Below, one piece after another: positions 9,574 to 18,599 of a DNA stretch of 54,887 nt; position 1 is the first letter of the stretch, and the number at the start of each line of letters is the position of its first letter. Origin of the DNA: Bacteroidales bacterium (GTDB lineage: Bacteria; Bacteroidota; Bacteroidia; Bacteroidales; UBA12077); NCBI GenBank assembly GCA_003446015.1, contig DMBU01000191.1, positions 1 through 54,887 on the forward strand. The letters are read 5' to 3'. A program made the translations under genes and the position numbers. The notes under the pieces were generated by a model. The model was given only the letters and a program-made list of their open reading frames with translations. It did not search any database and was not told the origin of the DNA.

Positions 9574-9683
9574 CTAAGAAAAATGGATGTAATGATTCAA
9601 ATGCAATAAATTTAAGAATTCTACGATATTTATATTATTTTTAGAGTTTAACTTTATGCTACAAATAATTAAGTTTAAGTGCT

Positions 9684-12137
9684 ATGAATAAGAAGTTTAT
9701 AGAAGGAATCAACCCCCATGTAGTTGCAATTATTATTTTCCTTGTTTTAAGTGCAATCTACTTTTCACCTCAATTAAAAGGTGATAAGCTTTATCAACAT
9801 GATAAGCTTATGGCCCAGGGTATGAGCAAAGAAATACAAGATTTCAGGGAACAAACAGGAGAAGAAACCCTTTGGACAAATTCAGCTTTTGGAGGAATGC
9901 CTGCTTTTCAGATTTCAGTTAAAAGTTATGATTTAGTTAAAAAGTTAAAAGATATTATTCTTAAAATAGTTCCAAGACCCATTGGTTACATGTTTTTCCT
10001 CATGATGGGATTTTACATCATGCTTTTATGTTTTAATGTAAATCCGTGGCTGGCAATTGTCGGGTCGGTTGCTTTTGGACTTTCATCTATTAATGTATTG
10101 TATCTGGGAGCTGGACATAATGCAAAAGTACATGCTATATCTTTTATTCCACCAATTATAGGAGGTATATATTTTGCATACCGAAAGAATATCTATATAG
10201 GAAGTGCTGTAACCGCTTTATTTCTCTGTTGGCATTTGGCTGCCAACCATTTCCAGATGACCTATTACATGCTGTTTTTAATTTTGGCAGTTGTAATTAT
10301 TGAATTTTACAGAGCTTATAAAAGCCAGTTATTCTCGAGGTTTGTTAAGGTTTCTGCAATATTATTATTCGCTGGTATATTGGGAGCCTTACCGAGTTTT
10401 TCAAATCTGTATTCAACATATGAGTACAGCAAATATACTACACGCGGAAAATCAGAATTAACGATTTCGGCAGAAAATAATACAAGCAATAAAGAAGAAA
10501 AAAATGCTCTGGATAAGGATTATATAAAACAATACAGTCTGGGTTATGGTGAAGTTTGGTCCTTAGTAATTCCTGATGTAAAAGGGGGCAAAATGAATCT
10601 TATTGGCAATAAGAAGGAAATTATTGAAAAGGTTAAGCCAGAGTACAAAAATACCGTTGCTCAACAACCATCATATTGGGGAGAACAACTTGCTTCCGGA
10701 GGAGCATTTTATTTTGGTGCAAGTATCTTTTTATTATTTCTGCTGGGGATGTTTTTTGTAAAAGATAAAATTAAATGGGCATTATTTGCAGCCTCTATAT
10801 TAGCAGTTATCCTTTCATGGAAGTATAGTAGTATTGTCGATTGGTTTATCAATTATATGCCCTTATTTAATAAGTTTAGGGATACTAAAATGATGCTTAT
10901 ACTTGCTCAATTGTCATTTCCATTATTAGGATTTTTGTTTGTAAACCAGATGTTAAAAGAAAAGATTGATAAAAAGCGGTTTTTATATGTTTCTGGTGGA
11001 TTAATGGGTTTATTGTTTCTTTTTTATGTTATGCCATCTGTTTGGTTTAGTTTTTTTAGTAACAATGAAGTTAGCCAATTTAATAAGCTAATAGGAAATT
11101 ACAAAGGAAATGCGAATGCCCTTTCGCAAATAAACGAATTAAAAGCCGAGATTGTTAATGCTAGAATTAACATTTTTAAACACGATGTTCTTAGAGGATT
11201 ATTTTTTATTTTGGCCGTTGCCTTGCTTATTTATCTCTTCTTGAATAAAAAGATTAAAGAGAGTTATTTTATTGTCATTTTGGGAATTTTGGTGCTAGTT
11301 GATTTATGGGGCGTAGATAAAAGGTATTTAAATGATGATAATTTCATCAGCAAGCGTAAGGTAAATGAGCCTTTTCAAATGTCACAGGCTGATCAATACA
11401 TTCTTCAGGATAAAGATCCAAACTTCAGAGTTTTTAATTTAACGGTTGATCCTTTTTCAGATGCAAGTACGTCATATTTTCACAAGTCTATAGGGGGTTA
11501 TCATGGAGCTAAGTTGAAACGTTATCAGGAATTGATAGAGTTTCAAATATCAAAAAACAATATGGATGTTTTAAACATGTTAAATACAAAATATTTTATT
11601 GTCCCTGATCAAAATCGACAACCAGTTGCTCAACTCAACCATGATGCATTAGGGAATGCATGGTTTGTCGAAGATTATAGAATAGTGCCAAATGCTGATG
11701 CCGAAATACAAGCTTTAAGCGAGTTTAATCCTTCGCAAGAAGTAATTATTGATCAACGATTTGAGAAGTTTGTTGAAGGGAAAAGTTTTACAAAAGACAC
11801 TTCTTCATACATTAAATTGGATTCCTACAAACCGAATAATTTAATTTATTCAGCATATTGTTCTAAAGATGAGCTGGCTGTTTTTTCAGAAATATATTAC
11901 CCAAAAGGCTGGGATGTTTTTATTGATAATGTTCCTGCAGAATATTTCAGAGCAAACTATGTTCTTAGAGCGATGGTTATCCCCGAGGGAAAACATATCA
12001 TTGAATTCAAGTTTGAACCAAAGTCTTATTCTATTGGCAACAAGGTTTCAATAGCGAGTTCAGCACTTTTGCTTATCTTTTTAATATTGGTCGTAGGACG
12101 AGAATTTTTTGTAGTTTACAAGCAGAATAAAGAATAA
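9684..12137 (+). CDS. YfhO family membrane protein
   Basis: An 817-residue protein with about 12-13 membrane segments and a soluble C-terminal domain (about residues 560-770). The N-terminus (HVVAIIIFLVLSAIYFSPQL...GDKLYQHD) and TLWTNSAFGGMPAFQ match the YfhO family of Bacteroidota, related in topology to GT-C glycosyltransferases; the Firmicutes member YfhO helps to glycosylate teichoic acid. In Bacteroidota the substrate is unknown. The C-terminal part (EIYYPKGWDVFIDN, then LRAMVIPEGKHIIEFKFEP) is typical of the family. It is transcribed away from the polysaccharide operon and ends 79 bases before ftsX. Confidence 0.85.
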   Translation: MNKKFIEGINPHVVAIIIFLVLSAIYFSPQLKGDKLYQHDKLMAQGMSKEIQDFREQTGEETLWTNSAFGGMPAFQISVKSYDLVKKLKDIILKIVPRPIGYMFFLMMGFYIMLLCFNVNPWLAIVGSVAFGLSSINVLYLGAGHNAKVHAISFIPPIIGGIYFAYRKNIYIGSAVTALFLCWHLAANHFQMTYYMLFLILAVVIIEFYRAYKSQLFSRFVKVSAILLFAGILGALPSFSNLYSTYEYSKYTTRGKSELTISAENNTSNKEEKNALDKDYIKQYSLGYGEVWSLVIPDVKGGKMNLIGNKKEIIEKVKPEYKNTVAQQPSYWGEQLASGGAFYFGASIFLLFLLGMFFVKDKIKWALFAASILAVILSWKYSSIVDWFINYMPLFNKFRDTKMMLILAQLSFPLLGFLFVNQMLKEKIDKKRFLYVSGGLMGLLFLFYVMPSVWFSFFSNNEVSQFNKLIGNYKGNANALSQINELKAEIVNARINIFKHDVLRGLFFILAVALLIYLFLNKKIKESYFIVILGILVLVDLWGVDKRYLNDDNFISKRKVNEPFQMSQADQYILQDKDPNFRVFNLTVDPFSDASTSYFHKSIGGYHGAKLKRYQELIEFQISKNNMDVLNMLNTKYFIVPDQNRQPVAQLNHDALGNAWFVEDYRIVPNADAEIQALSEFNPSQEVIIDQRFEKFVEGKSFTKDTSSYIKLDSYKPNNLIYSAYCSKDELAVFSEIYYPKGWDVFIDNVPAEYFRANYVLRAMVIPEGKHIIEFKFEPKSYSIGNKVSIASSALLLIFLILVVGREFFVVYKQNKE

Positions 12138-12188
12138 ATTTTATCGTTTTCAAATTGGTTAAAAAAGAGACATTTATAGATTTATTTG

Positions 12189-12196
12189 TATCTTTG
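12189..12196 (+). promoter_or_regulatory. Promoter -7 element upstream of ftsX
   Basis: TATCTTTG matches TAnnTTTG and lies 20 bases before the ftsX ATG. No good TTTG is seen at the usual -33 distance. It probably drives ftsX-DUF3098-uppP-truB. Confidence 0.55.
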
Positions 12197-12216
12197 CACG
12201 ATTATTTAAACACTGC

Positions 12217-13095
12217 ATGAGTAGAAAAGAAGCTAATATAACCAAACGTAGATTAAGAAGTTCTTATTTTACTTCAATCATAAGTATATCTTTAGTGCTT
12301 TTCCTTCTTGGATTACTTGGTCTATTGGTCTTAAACGCTAAACGTTTATCCGATTATGTGAAAGAAAATATAGGGTTTGCTGTTATTCTTAAAGAAAATG
12401 TTAAAGAAGTAGATGTTATATTATTGCAAAAAAGTCTTGATGCTTCAGAATACGTAAAATCAACAAAATATATTACCAAAGAGGAAGCTGCCGAAGAACT
12501 TAAACAAGAACTTGGAGAAGATTTTGTTGAGTTTCTGGGATTTAATCCATTGTTAGCCTCAATAGAAGTTCATTTATATGCAAAGTATGCAAATCCCGAT
12601 AGCATTAATTTAATTGAAAAAGATTTGAAGCAATACGATCAAATAAAAGAAGTTTTTTATCAGAAATCTCTGGTTAGTTTACTGAACGAAAACATTAAAA
12701 AAATCAGTTTAATAATTTTGGTTTTTAGCAGTTTATTGCTTCTTGTTGCCATAACTTTAATAAACAGTACGATTCGTTTATCCGTTTATTCGAAACGATT
12801 TATTATAAATACCATGCAGTTGGTTGGTGCTACTCGCGGATTTATTCGTCGTCCATTTTTATATCGAAGTGCCGGGAATGGTATCTTTGCTGCATTTTTA
12901 GCAATGGGCTTTTTAGCTGGATTAATGTATGCTGCTCAGAAAGAATTTCATGAAATTATTAGTTTTCAGGACATTGAAATTATTGGGATACTATTTCTTT
13001 GTGTGCTGCTTTTTGGCATAATAATTAACTGGATATCTACATTTTTTGCGGTTTCAAAGTATTTACGAATGAAAGTTGATAAATTATATTATTAA
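12217..13095 (+). CDS. ftsX: Cell division protein FtsX (ABC permease-like)
   Basis: A 292-residue protein with one N-terminal membrane segment (ISISLVLFLLGLLGLLVLN), a periplasmic domain containing KYITKEEAAEELKQELGEDFVEFLGFNPLLASIEV, and three C-terminal membrane segments. This is the FtsX layout. FtsX with FtsE controls peptidoglycan hydrolases at the division septum. The basic cytoplasmic loop with MQLVGATRGFIRRPFLYRSAGNG is the FtsE-contact region of the family. ftsE is not adjacent, which is normal in this phylum. It starts a compact cluster with DUF3098, uppP, truB and queA. Confidence 0.92.
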   Translation: MSRKEANITKRRLRSSYFTSIISISLVLFLLGLLGLLVLNAKRLSDYVKENIGFAVILKENVKEVDVILLQKSLDASEYVKSTKYITKEEAAEELKQELGEDFVEFLGFNPLLASIEVHLYAKYANPDSINLIEKDLKQYDQIKEVFYQKSLVSLLNENIKKISLIILVFSSLLLLVAITLINSTIRLSVYSKRFIINTMQLVGATRGFIRRPFLYRSAGNGIFAAFLAMGFLAGLMYAAQKEFHEIISFQDIEIIGILFLCVLLFGIIINWISTFFAVSKYLRMKVDKLYY

Positions 13096-13111
13096 TTAAA
13101 ATAGTGATCTA

Positions 13112-13375
13112 ATGTCGAAAAAAAATAAACCAGAAGAAAAGAAAAGTGAATTTGCTCTTGGAAAAGAGAACTATACTCTTTTAATTATTGGTTTTGCAAT
13201 TATAGTTATCGGTTTTCTTCTTATGATTGGAGGTAAAGCTGATAATCCAGACGAATTTAATGAGGCAATTTTTAGTTTCAGACGAATAACCCTGGCCCCG
13301 ATCATTGTTCTGTTTGGGTTTATTTTCGAGATTTACGCAATAATGAAAAAACCAAAAGAGACTGAAGATCAATAG
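13112..13375 (+). CDS. DUF3098 small membrane protein
   Basis: An 87-residue protein with a charged N-terminal tail (MSKKNKPEEKKSEFALGKEN) and two membrane segments (YTLLIIGFAIIVIGFLLMIGG and IVLFGFIFEIYAIMKK) around a short loop with the phylum-conserved PDEFNEAIFSFRRITLAPI. Function is unknown. The gene is nearly always found between ftsX and uppP in Bacteroidota, which hints at a part in envelope growth or division. Gaps to its neighbours are 16 bases each. Confidence 0.85.
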   Translation: MSKKNKPEEKKSEFALGKENYTLLIIGFAIIVIGFLLMIGGKADNPDEFNEAIFSFRRITLAPIIVLFGFIFEIYAIMKKPKETEDQ

Positions 13376-13391
13376 TTTTTAATCAGATTTT

Positions 13392-14177
13392 ATGGACTGG
13401 ATACAAGCATTAATTCTTGGATTAATTCAAGGATTAACAGAATTTTTGCCTGTTAGTAGTAGTGGGCATTTAGAATTAGGTAAACATATTTTGGGTGTTG
13501 AGGTAACTGAAGATCTTACATTTACTGTTGTTGTTCACGGGGCAACAGTGCTTAGTACAATTATTGTTTTCAGGAAAACAATTGTTGAGCTATTCAGGGA
13601 TTTCTTTAAATTTCAATGGAACGAATCTACTCAATATGTCTTTAAGATCGCTGTTTCTATGATTCCCGTTGTTATTATCGGATTACTTTTTAAGGACGAA
13701 ATAGAGGGTTTGTTTACAGGGAATATTCTTTTTGTAGGATTAATGTTAATTGTAACTTCCGCATTGTTGGCATTTACGTATTATGCTAAAGAAAAAGAAA
13801 AAGAAATTTCCTTTAAAAATGCATTTATTATTGGTATTGCACAGGCATTAGCGGTAATACCGGGAATTTCAAGATCTGGAGCTACAATTGCTACTGGTTT
13901 ATACCTTGGTAATAAAAAAGAAGATGTTGCAAAGTTTTCCTTTTTGATGGTCCTGGTTCCAATTATTGCAGCTAATGTAAAAGATTTAATGGATTTTGAT
14001 TATGCAACTCAAAGTTCAACCTCAATAAATACCTTGATAATTGGATTTATTGCCGCTTTTGTTTCAGGACTTTTAGCTTGTACCTGGATGCTTAGGATAG
14101 TAAAACGTGGCAAACTTATATATTTTGCATTGTATTGTTTTATTATAGGAATAATCGCAATATTTTTCTCTTTTTAA
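13392..14177 (+). CDS. uppP: Undecaprenyl-diphosphate phosphatase
   Basis: A 261-residue integral membrane protein of the BacA/UppP family, which dephosphorylates undecaprenyl pyrophosphate and so recycles the lipid carrier for peptidoglycan and polysaccharide export. Both active-site motifs are present: GLIQGLTEFLPVSSSGHLEL (QxxxE at residues 13-17) and IPGISRSGATIATG. About eight membrane segments are visible. Length is typical. The product supports the Wzx-dependent polysaccharide pathway encoded nearby as well as cell-wall synthesis. Loss would be expected to increase bacitracin sensitivity. Confidence 0.96.
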   Translation: MDWIQALILGLIQGLTEFLPVSSSGHLELGKHILGVEVTEDLTFTVVVHGATVLSTIIVFRKTIVELFRDFFKFQWNESTQYVFKIAVSMIPVVIIGLLFKDEIEGLFTGNILFVGLMLIVTSALLAFTYYAKEKEKEISFKNAFIIGIAQALAVIPGISRSGATIATGLYLGNKKEDVAKFSFLMVLVPIIAANVKDLMDFDYATQSSTSINTLIIGFIAAFVSGLLACTWMLRIVKRGKLIYFALYCFIIGIIAIFFSF

Positions 14178-14189
14178 TTATACATAAAG

Positions 14190-14915
14190 GTGGGATTAGA
14201 TATAACTAAAGTTGAAGATTTTCAGACGGGGGCAATTATTCCAATTAATAAAGCTTATGAATGGACTTCATTTGATGTTGTTAAAAAGGCAAAAAATCAG
14301 ATTCTAAAGAAATTGCGTGAAACACTGGATGTAAGGAATAAAAGTTTTAAAGTTGGCCATGCAGGAACTCTTGACCCCTTAGCTGAGGGTCTGGTGATTT
14401 TATGTACAGGTAAGGCAACAAAAAAAATAAATGAATTAATGGACGACGAGAAAGAGTATATTGCAAGCATTGAACTGGGCAAAACTACTCCTTCTTTTGA
14501 TCTTGAAACTGATTACGATCAGGTTTTTCCAATCGATCATATTAATGAAAACTTAGTAAAAGAAACACTAAAATCATTTATTGGTGAACAAGATCAGGTT
14601 CCTCCTGTTTATTCTGCAAAGAATATTGATGGTAAAAGAGCATATGAATACGCCAGAAAAGGGCAGGAATTAGAGTTAAAACCGAATAAAATTAAGATAT
14701 CTGAAATAGAGTTATTAGATTTTAAATTGCCTATAATAACAGTAAAAATCGTTTGTGGGAAAGGAACATATATTCGATCTTTTGCAAATGATTTTGGGAA
14801 AAAATTGAATAGCGGAGCGCATTTAGTTAAGCTAATCAGAACCCGGATAGGAAGCTATAAGCTTGATTCATCAATGACTCTGGAAGAATTTGAAGTTTTT
14901 TTAAAAAATTTGTAA
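14190..14915 (+). CDS. truB: tRNA pseudouridine-55 synthase
   Basis: A 241-residue protein starting at GTG. The N-terminal motif FQTGAIIPINKAYEWTSFDVV and the catalytic motif KVGHAGTLDPLAEGLVILCTG (nucleophile Asp62) identify TruB, which converts U55 in the T-loop of tRNAs to pseudouridine. VPPVYSAKNIDGKRAYEYARKG and GTYIRSFANDFGKKL are further family motifs. It lacks the C-terminal PUA domain of longer TruB proteins, as is usual in this phylum. A 12-base gap follows uppP. Confidence 0.96.
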   Translation: MGLDITKVEDFQTGAIIPINKAYEWTSFDVVKKAKNQILKKLRETLDVRNKSFKVGHAGTLDPLAEGLVILCTGKATKKINELMDDEKEYIASIELGKTTPSFDLETDYDQVFPIDHINENLVKETLKSFIGEQDQVPPVYSAKNIDGKRAYEYARKGQELELKPNKIKISEIELLDFKLPIITVKIVCGKGTYIRSFANDFGKKLNSGAHLVKLIRTRIGSYKLDSSMTLEEFEVFLKNL

Positions 14916-14979
14916 CTAATCGGATATTGCCACGTATAAGCAGGTCACTTAAGTATAACCATATAAATAATTTGAATTA

Positions 14980-16029
14980 ATGAAATTATCTCAGTTTAAA
15001 TTTAATCTTCCAAAAGAACTTATTGCAAAATTCCCGGCAGCCAACAGAGATGAGGCTCGAATGATGATTGTACATAGAGATACCGGAAAGATTGAGCATA
15101 AAGTATTTAAAGATATTGTTAACTACGTTAACGATCAGGATGTAATGGTATTTAACAATACCAAGGTCTTTCCCGCTCGACTTTATGGTAACAAAGAAAA
15201 AACAGGAGCTAAAATTGAAGTTTTCTTGTTAAGGGAATTAAATCGTGAGCAACGTTTATGGGATGTTTTGGTTGATCCTGCTCGTAAAATAAGAATAGGA
15301 AATAAATTGTATTTTGGCGAAGATGATTCATTGGTTGCTGAAGTTATTGATAATACCACTTCAAGAGGACGAACGCTGAGATTTTTATTTGACGGATCAT
15401 ACGAGGAATTCAAAAAAACACTTTATGATTTAGGTGAAACACCTTTACCAAGGTTTATAAATCGAGAAGTTGAACCAGAAGATCGCGATCGATATCAAAC
15501 GATATATGCAAAGCACGAAGGAGCTGTTGCAGCTCCAACAGCAGGAATGCACTTTAGTCGGGAGTTAATGAAAAGACTTGAGATTAATGGAGTAAATTTT
15601 GCTGAGATAACATTGCATGTTGGTTTGGGAAACTTTAGAACTGTTGATGTTGAAGATTTAACTAAACACAAAATGGATTCTGAAAAAATTCATATTTCAG
15701 AAGAAGCTGTTAAAAAGGTTAATGATGCAAAGGATAAAAAACGTAACATCGTAGCCGTTGGAACAACTGTTTTAAGAACTTTAGAATCCTCAGTATCAAC
15801 ATTGGGACACTTAAAACCATACGATGGATGGACAAATAAATTCATTTTTCCTCCTTATGAGGTTAAAGTTCCTAATATGATGATTTCAAACTTCCATCTT
15901 CCATACTCTACACTTTTAATGATGGTTTGTGCTTTCGGGGGATATGATATCGTTATAAACGCATATAAAACTGCAATAAAAGAAGAATATCGATTTGGAA
16001 CTTATGGTGATGCAATGCTTATTATATAA
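14980..16029 (+). CDS. queA: S-adenosylmethionine:tRNA ribosyltransferase-isomerase
   Basis: A 349-residue QueA protein, the enzyme that moves the ribosyl part of S-adenosylmethionine onto preQ1 in tRNA to form epoxyqueuosine. Family motifs include MKLSQFKFNLPKELIAKFPA, VMVFNNTKVFPARLYG, YAKHEGAVAAPTAGMHFS, ITLHVGLGNFRTV and NFHLPYSTLLMMVCAFGG. Length is typical. It follows truB with a 64-base gap and ends just before a hairpin terminator, closing the ftsX cluster. It groups with another tRNA modification gene, truB. Confidence 0.97.
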   Translation: MKLSQFKFNLPKELIAKFPAANRDEARMMIVHRDTGKIEHKVFKDIVNYVNDQDVMVFNNTKVFPARLYGNKEKTGAKIEVFLLRELNREQRLWDVLVDPARKIRIGNKLYFGEDDSLVAEVIDNTTSRGRTLRFLFDGSYEEFKKTLYDLGETPLPRFINREVEPEDRDRYQTIYAKHEGAVAAPTAGMHFSRELMKRLEINGVNFAEITLHVGLGNFRTVDVEDLTKHKMDSEKIHISEEAVKKVNDAKDKKRNIVAVGTTVLRTLESSVSTLGHLKPYDGWTNKFIFPPYEVKVPNMMISNFHLPYSTLLMMVCAFGGYDIVINAYKTAIKEEYRFGTYGDAMLII

Positions 16030-16052
16030 AAATCAATTTTAAATTCTAATAT

Positions 16053-16081
16053 AGAGGTTGACTAATTGGTTAACCTCTTTT
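16053..16081 (+). terminator. Intrinsic terminator after queA
   Basis: AGAGGTTGAC (16053-16062) pairs with GTTAACCTCT (16069-16078), one G-T pair, loop TAATTG, then a TTTTGTTT tract. It separates queA from the convergent uracil-DNA glycosylase gene, whose stop codon lies just after it. Confidence 0.7.
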
Positions 16082-16083
16082 GT

Positions 16084-16668
16084 TTAGCAATAATCTGAAA
16101 TATGATTTGGATTAATAACTTCTCGATATTTTGCTACTACTTTTTTGAAATCTTCCCAGGCGGGACGTTTTAATTTTTCGTTACGTAATAAGGCCGAAGG
16201 ATGAAAAGTAGGCATAACAAGTCGATTTTGCCATTCTAACCATTCACCACGTACTTTAGTGATTTTTGCATTCGGGTCGATTAAACCCTTAAGGGCAGTT
16301 GCTCCAAGTAAAATAATTATTTTCGGATCTATAAGTTCAATTTGTATGTATAGGTAAGGGATACAGGTTTCTCTTTCCTCAGGTAAAGGATCGCGATTAT
16401 TCGGAGGACGACATTTTACGATATTCCCGATAAAAACATGTTCATTTCGATTAAACCCACAAACATCAAGAATTATATCTAGCAGTTGTCCTGATTTACC
16501 AACAAATGGTCGTCCTTGCTGATCTTCATAATATCCGGGCCCTTCACCAATGCACATGATCTTAGAATTTCTAAATCCTTCTCCGAATACCACTTTGTTT
16601 CTAGTCTTACATAAATTGCATTTGGTACAAGTCTCAACCTCTTGTTTTAATAATTCAAATTCATCCAT
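16084..16668 (-). CDS. Uracil-DNA glycosylase, family 4/5 type (Fe-S)
   Basis: A 194-residue protein. It has the Cys-rich N-terminus CTKCNLCK (Cys14, Cys17, Cys20) and a second Cys pair in VKCRPPNNRDPLPEERETC, consistent with the 4Fe-4S cluster of thermophile-type uracil-DNA glycosylases. IGEGPGYYEDQQGRPFVGKSG is the substrate-binding motif A, and TFHPSALLRN is motif B. It removes uracil from DNA at the start of base-excision repair. It follows the dehydrogenase gene by 13 bases and may share its transcript. Confidence 0.9.
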   Translation of the reverse strand: MDEFELLKQEVETCTKCNLCKTRNKVVFGEGFRNSKIMCIGEGPGYYEDQQGRPFVGKSGQLLDIILDVCGFNRNEHVFIGNIVKCRPPNNRDPLPEERETCIPYLYIQIELIDPKIIILLGATALKGLIDPNAKITKVRGEWLEWQNRLVMPTFHPSALLRNEKLKRPAWEDFKKVVAKYREVINPNHISDYC

Positions 16669-16681
16669 CGAGTTATTAAAT

Positions 16682-17626
16682 TTAGTTCATCATGTTTTGT
16701 GGCTTACCATCTAACCATTTTTTAATATTTTCGATTACAATCTCAGCTCGCAACTGAATTGCTTCTTCCGTTGCATACCCAATATGTGGGAGTAAAATTG
16801 TATTTGCAGAATTAAATAATGGATAATCTTTATCTAAAGGAGGTTCTTTTTCATAAACATCAATTGCAGCACCTGCAAGCTTATTTTCATCGAGAGCTTT
16901 TTTAAGTTCAGTATAATTAACTACAGCTCCTCGAGCCGTATTTATTAAAATCGAAGTTGATTTCATTAATTCAAGTTCGTTTTTGCCAATTAGTGCTTTT
17001 GTGCTTGTGGTTAAAGGAACATGAATACTAACTATATCACTTATTTTAAGTAAAGTTTCCAAATCAACTTGCTTAACTTCAGAAATATTTTTCGACGATT
17101 TATTAAATGCAATAACATTACAACCAAATGCATTTGCAAGTTTTGCCACTTCCTGTCCAATTTGTCCGAGTCCGATAATCCCGAAAGTTTTTCCAAAAAG
17201 CTCAGAACCTAAGAAATTTTCCCGATCTAATCCTTTTCGTGTTTGTTGATCACACCAGTTTAATTTTCTATATACATGTATTGCTGATCCAATAACTAAC
17301 TCAGCAACTGCATGATTTGAATATCCTGCTGCATTTGAGACTACGATATTTTTTTTCTTGCATAATTCCATTGGAATGTGATCAACTCCTGCAAAGGCTA
17401 CAGAAATCATTTTAAGGTTTTTGCATTCGTGAATAAGCTGTTCTGATATTGGAAGATTGCTAACAACCAAAATATCCGCATTTAAAGCTCTTTTAATGAT
17501 CTCTGCATCATTTCCCGGACGATTAGCGTAGAAAGTGAGATCACAACCCAACTCTTTAAAATCAGCTGTTATTTTGGCTAGATTGATTGCTTTAATTCCG
17601 ATTGGTTCAAGGATAACAATTTCCAT
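16682..17626 (-). CDS. D-2-hydroxyacid dehydrogenase (NAD-dependent)
   Basis: A 314-residue protein of the D-isomer-specific 2-hydroxyacid dehydrogenase family. The NAD site is FGIIGLGQIGQEVAKLA. The catalytic residues are the Arg of LINTARGAVVNY, the Glu of DVYEKEPPL and the His of LLPHIGYATEEA. The family reduces 2-keto acids or oxidises D-2-hydroxyacids (phosphoglycerate, glycerate, lactate and others); the substrate cannot be told. It is short for a SerA and has no ACT domain, so glycerate/hydroxypyruvate-type activity is as likely as serine synthesis. Confidence 0.87.
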   Translation of the reverse strand: MEIVILEPIGIKAINLAKITADFKELGCDLTFYANRPGNDAEIIKRALNADILVVSNLPISEQLIHECKNLKMISVAFAGVDHIPMELCKKKNIVVSNAAGYSNHAVAELVIGSAIHVYRKLNWCDQQTRKGLDRENFLGSELFGKTFGIIGLGQIGQEVAKLANAFGCNVIAFNKSSKNISEVKQVDLETLLKISDIVSIHVPLTTSTKALIGKNELELMKSTSILINTARGAVVNYTELKKALDENKLAGAAIDVYEKEPPLDKDYPLFNSANTILLPHIGYATEEAIQLRAEIVIENIKKWLDGKPQNMMN

Positions 17627-17650
17627 TTTGTAATTTTTTAGGATAAAATT

Positions 17651-17685
17651 AAAATAAAAAAAGGGAGTTCAAAATGAACTCCCTT
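17651..17685 (-). terminator. Intrinsic terminator after tsf
   Basis: On the minus strand, a perfect 10-bp stem (17676-17685 pairing with 17661-17670, AAGGGAGTTC arms, loop of 5) is followed by a T-rich run (TTTTTATTTT). It ends the rplM-rpsI-rpsB-tsf transcript before the dehydrogenase gene. Confidence 0.85.
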
Positions 17686-17706
17686 GATAATTTATAATAT
17701 GTAAGA

Positions 17707-18531
17707 TTATTGCTTAATTGAATATCTTTTAAAATCAGATACAGTTAAACTTTTATCAGCTTGTTGTAAATATTGCTCAACCGAAATTTTATTGTCTTTA
17801 ATAAATGATTGGCTTAACAAAGTATTTTCTTTAAAGAATTTACCTAATTTGCCTTGAGCAATTTTATCTAACATGTCTGCTGGTTTTCCTTCAGCAAGAG
17901 CTTGATTTCGTCCAATTTCAAGTTCTTTTTCGATAACATTTTGAGGTACCTGATCTTTACTAACAGCAACAGGATCCATAGCAGCAACTTGCATGGCTAC
18001 ATCTTTTCCAATTTGTTCGTCGATACCTGATTTAGTTAAACCAACAAGTGTAGCTAATTTTTTATCGCTATGAATATAAGCAGCAACCTGATCAGCTTTG
18101 ATTTTATCGAAATATTTAAGATCTAATTTCTCACCAATTACACCGGTTTGCTCAATAATCTTTTCAGAAATTTTTAAACCATCAATTTCTAAATTAGTTA
18201 AGCTTTCGAGGTCTGCAGGTGATTTTTCCAATGCTATATTAAGTATTTTCTCAGCTAATTTTACAAAATCTTCGTTTTTAGCAACAAAATCAGTTTCACA
18301 ATTAAGTGCAATAATAACACCATTTGTTCCTTCTGCTTTTGCTAAAACAACTCCTTCGCTAGCTTCTCTGTCTGAACGTTTATTTGCAACAGCCATCCCT
18401 TTTTCACGGATAATTTGTTGAGCTTTATCAAAATCTCCATCAGCTTCAACAAGTGCTTTTTTACAATCCATCATACCAGCACCGGTCATTTGTCTTAGCT
18501 TATTTACTTCAGCAGCAGTTATTTGAGCCAT
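17707..18531 (-). CDS. tsf: Elongation factor Ts
   Basis: A 274-residue EF-Ts, the nucleotide-exchange factor that reloads EF-Tu with GTP. The N-terminal UBA-like domain has ITAAEVNKLRQMTGAGMMDCK and DFDKAQQIIREKG; the core has VIALNCETDFVAKNEDFVKL, the EF-Tu contact region. Length is typical. It is the last gene of the ribosomal operon, 68 bases after rpsB, and a strong terminator follows. Confidence 0.97.
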   Translation of the reverse strand: MAQITAAEVNKLRQMTGAGMMDCKKALVEADGDFDKAQQIIREKGMAVANKRSDREASEGVVLAKAEGTNGVIIALNCETDFVAKNEDFVKLAEKILNIALEKSPADLESLTNLEIDGLKISEKIIEQTGVIGEKLDLKYFDKIKADQVAAYIHSDKKLATLVGLTKSGIDEQIGKDVAMQVAAMDPVAVSKDQVPQNVIEKELEIGRNQALAEGKPADMLDKIAQGKLGKFFKENTLLSQSFIKDNKISVEQYLQQADKSLTVSDFKRYSIKQ

Positions 18532-18547
18532 ATTCTTTATTTTTATA

Positions 18548-18590
18548 GCCTGCCTTGTCGCTTACTTAACGGCAGTCAGGGCAGACAGGT
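18548..18590. other. GC-rich dyad element between rpsB and tsf
   Basis: A GC-rich patch in an AT-rich spacer: GCCTGCC at 18548-18554, GGCAG at 18571-18575 and GGGCAGACAGG at 18579-18589. On the transcribed (minus) strand, two CTGCC copies can pair with a downstream GGCAG. It may be an mRNA hairpin or the remnant of a small dispersed repeat. Confidence 0.35.
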
Positions 18591-18599
18591 TTTAATTAA

